Below are positions 59,455 to 64,000 of a DNA stretch of 64,000 nucleotides, piece by piece. Numbering within the stretch: position 1 is the stretch's first letter; the number at the start of each line of letters is the position of its first letter. The notes beneath the pieces are model-generated. The model ran no database searches, was not told the DNA's origin, and saw nothing but the letters and a program-made list of their open reading frames with translations. The stretch is taken from assembly GCF_002953195.1 (NCBI RefSeq), contig NZ_CP026377.1, positions 1,426,001 through 1,490,000 of the forward strand, in the 5' to 3' direction. Source of the DNA: Mixta gaviniae (GTDB lineage: Bacteria; Pseudomonadota; Gammaproteobacteria; Enterobacterales; Enterobacteriaceae). The position numbers and the translations under genes are program-made.

Positions 59455-60209
59455 ATGACTCTCTTACGTAAAACCTGCTTGCCGCTGTTTATCAGCAGCC
59501 TGTTTATCGCCGCCGCCGCGCAGGCGCAGACCGTTCCGCACTTTTTGACCGCCGCAGAGGCACCGGACAGCCTGGCGATTCTGCCGCCGCCGCCCGCCTT
59601 TAACAGCGTTGATTTTCTGCGCGATAAGGCCATGTACGACTGGGGGTGGCGCAGCGCAAAACGCCGCGCGGCAAGCTCGCCTGGGAAGATGCCAACGTCA
59701 AGGCGGAGAATATTCCGCTGCTGTTCAGCCAGGCCTTTGGCTATCCGCTGGATGAGCAGCACGCGCCTGACATTCTTCGGCTGATGATCACCATGAAAGA
59801 GGATGCGGGCACTTACGCCACCGCCAGCGCGAAAAAGCATTATCAGCGCATTCGGCCATTCTCCTTCTATGGCGTAGCCACCTGCCGTCAGGACGATGAA
59901 AAAACGCTGGCGGGCGAGGGCTCTTATCCTTCTGGCCACACCACTATCGGCTGGGCGCTGGCATTAGTGCTGGCGGAGATTAATCCGGCGCGTCAGCAGG
60001 CGATCCTGCAGCGCGGACTGGAAATCGGTGAAAGCCGGGTGATCTGCGGCTACCACTGGCAGAGTGATATCGACGCCGCGCGCATCATGGCCGCCGCAGT
60101 AGTGGCAAGGCTGCACGCCAACACGGCGTTTACTCAGCAGATGGAGAAAGCGAAGGCGGAGTTTGAACGCCTGAGCGCGGGGCGCAGCTCGCCGGGCGGG
60201 GCGCAGTAG
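59455..60209 (+). pseudogene. Class A acid phosphatase (PhoC/PhoN type), frameshifted
   Basis: Two overlapping frames together encode a complete nonspecific acid phosphatase. Frame one (from ATG 59455) gives a signal peptide ending AQA and the mature N-terminus up to FLRDKAMYDWG. Frame two continues from about 59646 with AQRKTPRGKLAWEDANVK and all active-site motifs: KHYQRIRP, SYPSGHTT and ESRVICGYHWQSDID. The break is at a run of five G (59642-59646); one more G would restore a single frame of about 251 residues. It could be real decay, a slippage-prone tract or a sequencing error. E. coli K-12 has no such gene between pgl and ybhB. Confidence 0.88.
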
Positions 60210-60225
60210 CGCCCCGCAGGCAGCG

Positions 60226-60702
60226 TTAGCTGTACATCACGGTAATCGAGGCGCTGGCGAGACGATGGAAATGGACGTTAAAGCCCACCATTGCGCCGCT
60301 GGCGTTTTCGTCCACCGCGATTTTGTCCACGTCCAGCGCGTGAACGGTAAAAATATAGCGGTGGCTTTCGCCCTGCGGCGGCGCCGCGCCGCCGTAGCCC
60401 GCCTTGCCGAAATCGGTACGCGTCTGAATCGCCTCTTCCGGCAGCGCCGCCTGGCCGGAGCCGGCACCCTGCGGCAGCACCGTTACCGCGGCGGGGATAT
60501 TCGCCACCACCCAGTGCCACCAGCCGGAGCCGGTTGGCGCGTCGGGATCGTAGCAGGTGACGACGAAGCTTTTCGTGCCTTCCGGCACCTCATCCCAGGC
60601 GAGGTGCGGCGAAATATTATCGCCCTGGTAGCCCATGCCGTTAAACACATGGCGCTCCGGCATCGTCTCTCCGTCGTTGAAATTGTGACTGTAAATCCTC
60701 AT
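60226..60702 (-). CDS. ybhB: YbhB, PEBP/Raf-kinase-inhibitor-like protein
   Basis: A 158-residue cytoplasmic phosphatidylethanolamine-binding-like protein. The ligand-site motif CYDPDAPTGSGWWHWVV and the later GESHRYIFTVHALD are conserved. Length equals E. coli YbhB. Function in bacteria is unclear. It is convergent with the acid phosphatase pseudogene; a GC hairpin (60196-60217) without a T-run lies between. It is 12 bp after the DJ-1 family gene on the same strand. Confidence 0.94.
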   Translation of the reverse strand: MRIYSHNFNDGETMPERHVFNGMGYQGDNISPHLAWDEVPEGTKSFVVTCYDPDAPTGSGWWHWVVANIPAAVTVLPQGAGSGQAALPEEAIQTRTDFGKAGYGGAAPPQGESHRYIFTVHALDVDKIAVDENASGAMVGFNVHFHRLASASITVMYS

Positions 60703-60714
60703 CGCATCTCCATG

Positions 60715-61395
60715 TTATTGATGTAAAAACTTCAACAGCTCTTCTGCGGTAACGGCTGATGAGGTGGGGTTCTGGCCGGTGATCAGATGCCCGTCGGTAA
60801 CGGCAAAAGCGCCCCAGTCCGCAGTACGCTCAAACTGTCCGCCCTGTTTTTTCAGCTCATCCTCTACCAGGAAAGGCACTACGTCGGTCAACCCGACGGC
60901 CTGCTCCTCGCTGTTGGTGAAGCCAGTCACCCGTTTGCCCGCCACCAGCGGCGTGCCGTCCGGCTTTTTCACATGGCGCAGCACGCCGGGAGCATGGCAA
61001 ACCGCTGCCACCGGCTTGCCGTTGGCAAACAGATTCTCGATCAGCGCGATGCTGTGCTTATCCTCGGCCAGATCCCACAGCGGGCCGTGACCGCCCGGAT
61101 AAAATACCGCGTCGAACTTGCTGCCATCAATGGTTTCAAGACGTTGCGTATTGGCCAGCGCCTGCTGCGCGGCGACATCCTGACGAAAGCGCGCAGTATC
61201 GTGCGTCTGGGCGTCCGGCTCGTCACTTTTCGGATCGAGCGGCGGCTGGCCGCCCTGCGGCGACGCCAGCACCACGCTGATACCGGCATCTTTAAAGATG
61301 TAATAGGGCGCGACAAACTCTTCCAGCCAGAAGCCGGTTTTCTTGCCGGTTTCACCCAGTTTGTCGTGGGAGGTTAACACCATCAAAATTTTCAT
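60715..61395 (-). CDS. DJ-1/PfpI family protein (type 1 glutamine amidotransferase-like)
   Basis: A 226-residue protein with the nucleophile elbow AVCHAPG (Cys in the reactive position), VFYPGGHGPLWDLAED and FTNSEEQAVGLTDVVPFLVED. These fit the Hsp31/glyoxalase III-like branch that detoxifies glyoxals or acts on stressed proteins. The ATG overlaps the stop codon of the upstream curA-like gene by one base (TAATG), so the two are translated together. Substrate not proven. Confidence 0.88.
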   Translation of the reverse strand: MKILMVLTSHDKLGETGKKTGFWLEEFVAPYYIFKDAGISVVLASPQGGQPPLDPKSDEPDAQTHDTARFRQDVAAQQALANTQRLETIDGSKFDAVFYPGGHGPLWDLAEDKHSIALIENLFANGKPVAAVCHAPGVLRHVKKPDGTPLVAGKRVTGFTNSEEQAVGLTDVVPFLVEDELKKQGGQFERTADWGAFAVTDGHLITGQNPTSSAVTAEELLKFLHQ

Positions 61396-62447
61396 TACTG
61401 CTCTCCCGGTTGATCTGCGGCGACCCGAACCACCAGCTTGCCGAAGTTTTTCCCTTCCAGCATGCCGGTAAAGGCTTCCGGCGCGTTCTCCAGGTCGTCA
61501 ACGATATGTTCACGGAATACCAGACGATCTTCCGCGACCCACTGGCTCATCTGACGGAAAAATTCGTCAAAACGATCGCCGTAATCCTGATTGATGATAA
61601 AGCCCTGCACCCGCAGCCGCTTACGCAGAATGGCGCTCTGCAACAGCGGCAGATGATCGCGTCCTTCCGGCAGGTCGGTGCTGTTATAGTCGGCGATCAG
61701 GCCGCAGACCGGGATGCGCCCTTTGGTGTTCATCAGCGGCAGCACTGCGTTAAACACGTTGCCGCCGACATTTTCGAAATAGACATCGATGCCGTCAGGG
61801 CAGCGCTGTTTCAGCTGATCCGCCAGATCCGCCTGCCGATGGTCGACGCAATGGTCGAAACCGAGGGTCTCGGTGGCGTAGCGGCACTTTTCTGCACCGC
61901 CGGCGATGCCGACGACCTTACAGCCCTTCAGCTTCGCAATCTGTCCGACCACCGAGCCGACGGCGCCGGTTGCGGCAGCCACCACCACGGTTTCGCCCGG
62001 CTGCGGATTGCCGATATCCAGCAGTCCCATATAGGCGGTAAAGCCGGTCATGCCCAGCAGGCTCAGCCCCCAGGAGGGATGGTCCAGCACCGGGCCTTGC
62101 AGTTTGACCAGGCCCTTGCCGTCCGACAGAGCGTAATCCTGCCAGCCGCTCTGACTGACGACCCAGTCGCCCGGTTGATAGTCGGCATGCTGCGACTGTT
62201 CGACAATCGCCACCGTGCCGCCGCCCAGCACATCGTCGACGGCGAAAGGTTCGACATAAGAGGGCGCGTCGCTCATGCGGCCGCGCATATAGGGGTCGAG
62301 CGATAAATAGACCGTGCGCAGCAGCAGCTGGCCTTCGCCGGGCGTCGGCACCGGCTGCGTATCGATGCGGAAGTTCGCTTCGGTCGGCGCGCCGTGCGGG
62401 CGCGAGGCCAGGATCACGCGGCGGTTGCGCTCTTTTTGCTGTGGCAT
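61395..62447 (-). CDS. curA: NADP-dependent medium-chain reductase, CurA-like
   Basis: A 350-residue MDR-family oxidoreductase without catalytic zinc. LRTVYLSLDPYMRGRMSD, GFTAYMGLLDIG, AATGAVGSVVGQIAKLKGCKVVG and VYFENVGGNVFNAVLPLMN match E. coli CurA (curcumin/alkenal reductase) strongly. The ATG at 62447 gives the family N-terminus MPQQKERNRRVILASRPHG; an upstream GTG/ATG extension is not supported. It probably reduces reactive alpha,beta-unsaturated carbonyls with NADPH. In E. coli curA lies elsewhere. Confidence 0.88.
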   Translation of the reverse strand: MPQQKERNRRVILASRPHGAPTEANFRIDTQPVPTPGEGQLLLRTVYLSLDPYMRGRMSDAPSYVEPFAVDDVLGGGTVAIVEQSQHADYQPGDWVVSQSGWQDYALSDGKGLVKLQGPVLDHPSWGLSLLGMTGFTAYMGLLDIGNPQPGETVVVAAATGAVGSVVGQIAKLKGCKVVGIAGGAEKCRYATETLGFDHCVDHRQADLADQLKQRCPDGIDVYFENVGGNVFNAVLPLMNTKGRIPVCGLIADYNSTDLPEGRDHLPLLQSAILRKRLRVQGFIINQDYGDRFDEFFRQMSQWVAEDRLVFREHIVDDLENAPEAFTGMLEGKNFGKLVVRVAADQPGEQ

Positions 62448-62524
62448 AACTTTCTCCTTTGCTAACGGGGGGATGTTAAAAGCGTAGTGCATCACACCGC
62501 GGCGCGCTCAGAGGCTCCCGACGC

Positions 62525-63817
62525 TTATGCCGGCAAAAAGAGTTCGGGGCGATCCAGCGCCGCCTGAATGGCGTGGGTCAGCCGCGCCAGCTGCGCGGCA
62601 TCGATCACATAGGGCGGCATCAGGTAGATCAGTCGGCCGAAGGGGCGGATCCAGACGCCCTGATCGACGAAAAAGCGCTGAATGGCAGCCATATTGACCG
62701 GCTGCCGGCTCTCAATAACGCCGATGGCGCCCAGTACGCGCGCATCCGCCACCTGCGGATGGGAGGCCAGCGGCAGCAGTGCCGTGCGCAGCTGCTGTTC
62801 AATTGCCGCCACCTGCGTCTGCCAGCCGCCTTCCTGCAAGATCGCCAGGCTGGCGTCCGCCACCGCGCAGGCGAGCGGGTTGCCCATAAAGGTAGGGCCG
62901 TGCATAAAGCAGCCCGCCGCGCCGTTGCTGATGGTATTGGCCACTTCGCGCGTGGTGAGGGTAGCGGAGAGGGTCATGGTGCCGCCGGTCAGCGCTTTCC
63001 CCAGGCAGAGGATATCGGGCGCGATACCGGCATGGTCGCAGGCGAACAGCTGGCCGGTGCGGCCGAAGCCTGTCGCGATCTCATCCGCGATCAGCAGAAC
63101 CTGATGACGGTCGCATAACTCGCGCACCCGCTGCAGATAGCGTGGATGATAAAAGCGCATTCCGCCCGCCCCCTGTACCACAGGCTCCAGGATCACTGCG
63201 GCGATGCCGCCCGCGTGCGCTTCTATCAGCGCGGCGAACGCGGCGATATCCGCCTCATCCCAGCTGTCATCGAAACGGCGCTGCGGCGCCGGCGCAAACA
63301 GGTGATTCGGCAAATAGCCCTGCCACAGGCTGTGCATGGAGTTATCAGGATCGCAGACCGACATGGCGGAAAAGGTATCGCCATGATAGCCGCGCCGCAG
63401 TGTCAAAAAGCGCTGCCGCCGCTCGCCGCGCGCCTGCCAGTATTGCAGCGCCATCTTCATCGCCACTTCCACCGCCACCGAGCCGGAATCCGCGAGGAAA
63501 ACGCACTCCAGCGGCGCGGCCGTCATCGCCACCAGACGGCGACAGAGCGCCACGGCGGCAGGGTGGGTAATGCCGCCGAACATCACGTGCGACATCTGCG
63601 CCATCTGCGTTTGCAGCGCCTGATTAAGGCGCGGGTGGTTATAGCCGTGGATCGCCGCCCACCAGGAAGACATGCCGTCCACCAGCTGGCGGCCGTCGGC
63701 CAGCTGCAGGTGAACGCCCTGCGCGCCGACCACCGGATAACAGGGAAGGGGTTCGCTCATGGAGGTGTAGGGGTGCCAGATATGGTCGCGGTCAAAGGCG
63801 AGATCGTCGGAAGTCAT
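62525..63817 (-). CDS. bioA: DAPA aminotransferase (BioA)
   Basis: PLP enzyme that makes 7,8-diaminopelargonate from KAPA with S-adenosylmethionine as the amino donor. The 430-residue protein starts at the ATG at 63817 ([20 protein letters not shown]). The PLP lysine lies in [30 protein letters not shown] is the PLP pocket, and [13 protein letters not shown] is the SAM-binding segment. It is divergent from bioB across the BirA operator. Confidence 0.96.
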   Translation of the reverse strand: MTSDDLAFDRDHIWHPYTSMSEPLPCYPVVGAQGVHLQLADGRQLVDGMSSWWAAIHGYNHPRLNQALQTQMAQMSHVMFGGITHPAAVALCRRLVAMTAAPLECVFLADSGSVAVEVAMKMALQYWQARGERRQRFLTLRRGYHGDTFSAMSVCDPDNSMHSLWQGYLPNHLFAPAPQRRFDDSWDEADIAAFAALIEAHAGGIAAVILEPVVQGAGGMRFYHPRYLQRVRELCDRHQVLLIADEIATGFGRTGQLFACDHAGIAPDILCLGKALTGGTMTLSATLTTREVANTISNGAAGCFMHGPTFMGNPLACAVADASLAILQEGGWQTQVAAIEQQLRTALLPLASHPQVADARVLGAIGVIESRQPVNMAAIQRFFVDQGVWIRPFGRLIYLMPPYVIDAAQLARLTHAIQAALDRPELFLPA

Positions 63818-63823
63818 GATCAC

Positions 63824-63856
63824 TTGTAAACCAAAAAGAAAAGATTTAGTTTACAA
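63824..63856. promoter_or_regulatory. BirA operator between bioA and bioB
   Basis: Inverted repeat TTGTAAACC (63824-63832) and AGTTTACAA (63848-63856) with 15 bases between. It agrees with the enterobacterial biotin operator. BirA with biotinyl-AMP would shut off both divergent promoters. Confidence 0.93.
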
Positions 63857-63902
63857 GCATAATCGGGTTCCACAATAAAAACGACACTTTTTGGAGTAAG
63901 CA

Positions 63903-64000
63903 ATGGCGATGCGCTGGACGCTGGCAGAGGCTCAGGCCCTGTTCAATAAACCTTTTCTCGAACTGATGTTTGAAGCGCAGCAGGTACACCGACAGCACTT
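63903..64000 (+). CDS. bioB: Biotin synthase BioB (N-terminal part)
   Basis: Only 32 codons are inside the window; the gene runs off the right edge. [17 protein letters not shown] and [10 protein letters not shown] match the start of E. coli BioB, the radical-SAM enzyme that inserts sulfur into dethiobiotin. TTGGAGTAAG supplies the ribosome site. Confidence 0.93.
   Translation, partial: MAMRWTLAEAQALFNKPFLELMFEAQQVHRQH

Noticed and set aside
60196..60217. Terminator between the phosphatase pseudogene and ybhB
   Set aside because: The 9-bp GC stem is perfect but has no T-run on either strand, so intrinsic termination is not supported.

Overview
The window is a 64 kb piece of a moderately GC-rich enterobacterial chromosome, transcribed on both strands and almost entirely core genome. 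Gene order follows the E. coli K-12 segment from ybfE to bioB (ybfE-ybfF-seqA-pgm ... phrB-ybgI-pxpBCA-nei-gltA-sdh-suc-cyd-tol/pal-tRNA-nadA-pnuC-zitB-ybgS-aroG-gpmA-gal-mod-ybhA-pgl-ybhB-bioA/bioB). Diverged protein sequences and several clean deletions and insertions relative to E. coli suggest Erwiniaceae (Pantoea, Mixta or Erwinia-like). That placement is an inference; no rRNA or species marker is present.

Layout. 1-4.8 kb: ybfE (cut by the window edge), ybfF, seqA-pgm, an orphan kdpE and ybfA, with kdpFABCD and speF-potE absent. 4.9-8.1 kb: ybgA (DUF523-DUF1722), phrB, ybgI. 8.2-13.8 kb: a 5-oxoproline cluster, pxpBCA, two membrane proteins (DUF969, DUF979) and pcp, then nei. 13.8-25.5 kb: the TCA block, gltA divergent from sdhCDAB-sucABCD. 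26.2-35.2 kb: cydABX-ybgE-ybgC-tolQRAB-pal-cpoB. 35.4-36.3 kb: tRNA-Lys x3, tRNA-Val and tRNA-Lys, followed by 154-bp repeats each made of a terminator and a tRNA-Lys 3' fragment. 36.3-38.5 kb: an Ada-AlkA fusion divergent from an O6-alkylguanine methyltransferase. 38.6-47.8 kb: nadA-pnuC, then zitB preceded by an EvgAS/BvgAS-like two-component system absent from this place in E. coli, then ybgS, aroG and gpmA. 47.9-51.9 kb: galTKM without galE, with two GalR-type operators and a repeat-rich 0.5-kb stretch upstream. 51.9-57.3 kb: modF-modE, acrZ and modABC with a ModE operator. 57.3-64 kb: ybhA, pgl, a frameshifted class A acid phosphatase gene, ybhB, a DJ-1/PfpI protein, a CurA-like reductase, bioA and the start of bioB around a BirA operator.

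Functionally the window carries central carbon and respiratory genes (gltA, sdh, suc, cyd, pgm, gpmA, pgl, gal), envelope maintenance (Tol-Pal), DNA repair (phrB, nei, ada-alkA, ogt) and cofactor supply (nadA, pnuC, bio, mod). No prophage, insertion sequence or CRISPR array was seen. The less ordinary material is the tRNA-derived repeat array, the two-component system overlapping zitB, the pyroglutamate cluster with two uncharacterised membrane proteins, the orphan kdpE, the galE-less gal operon, and short tandem repeats next to gal and after modC.
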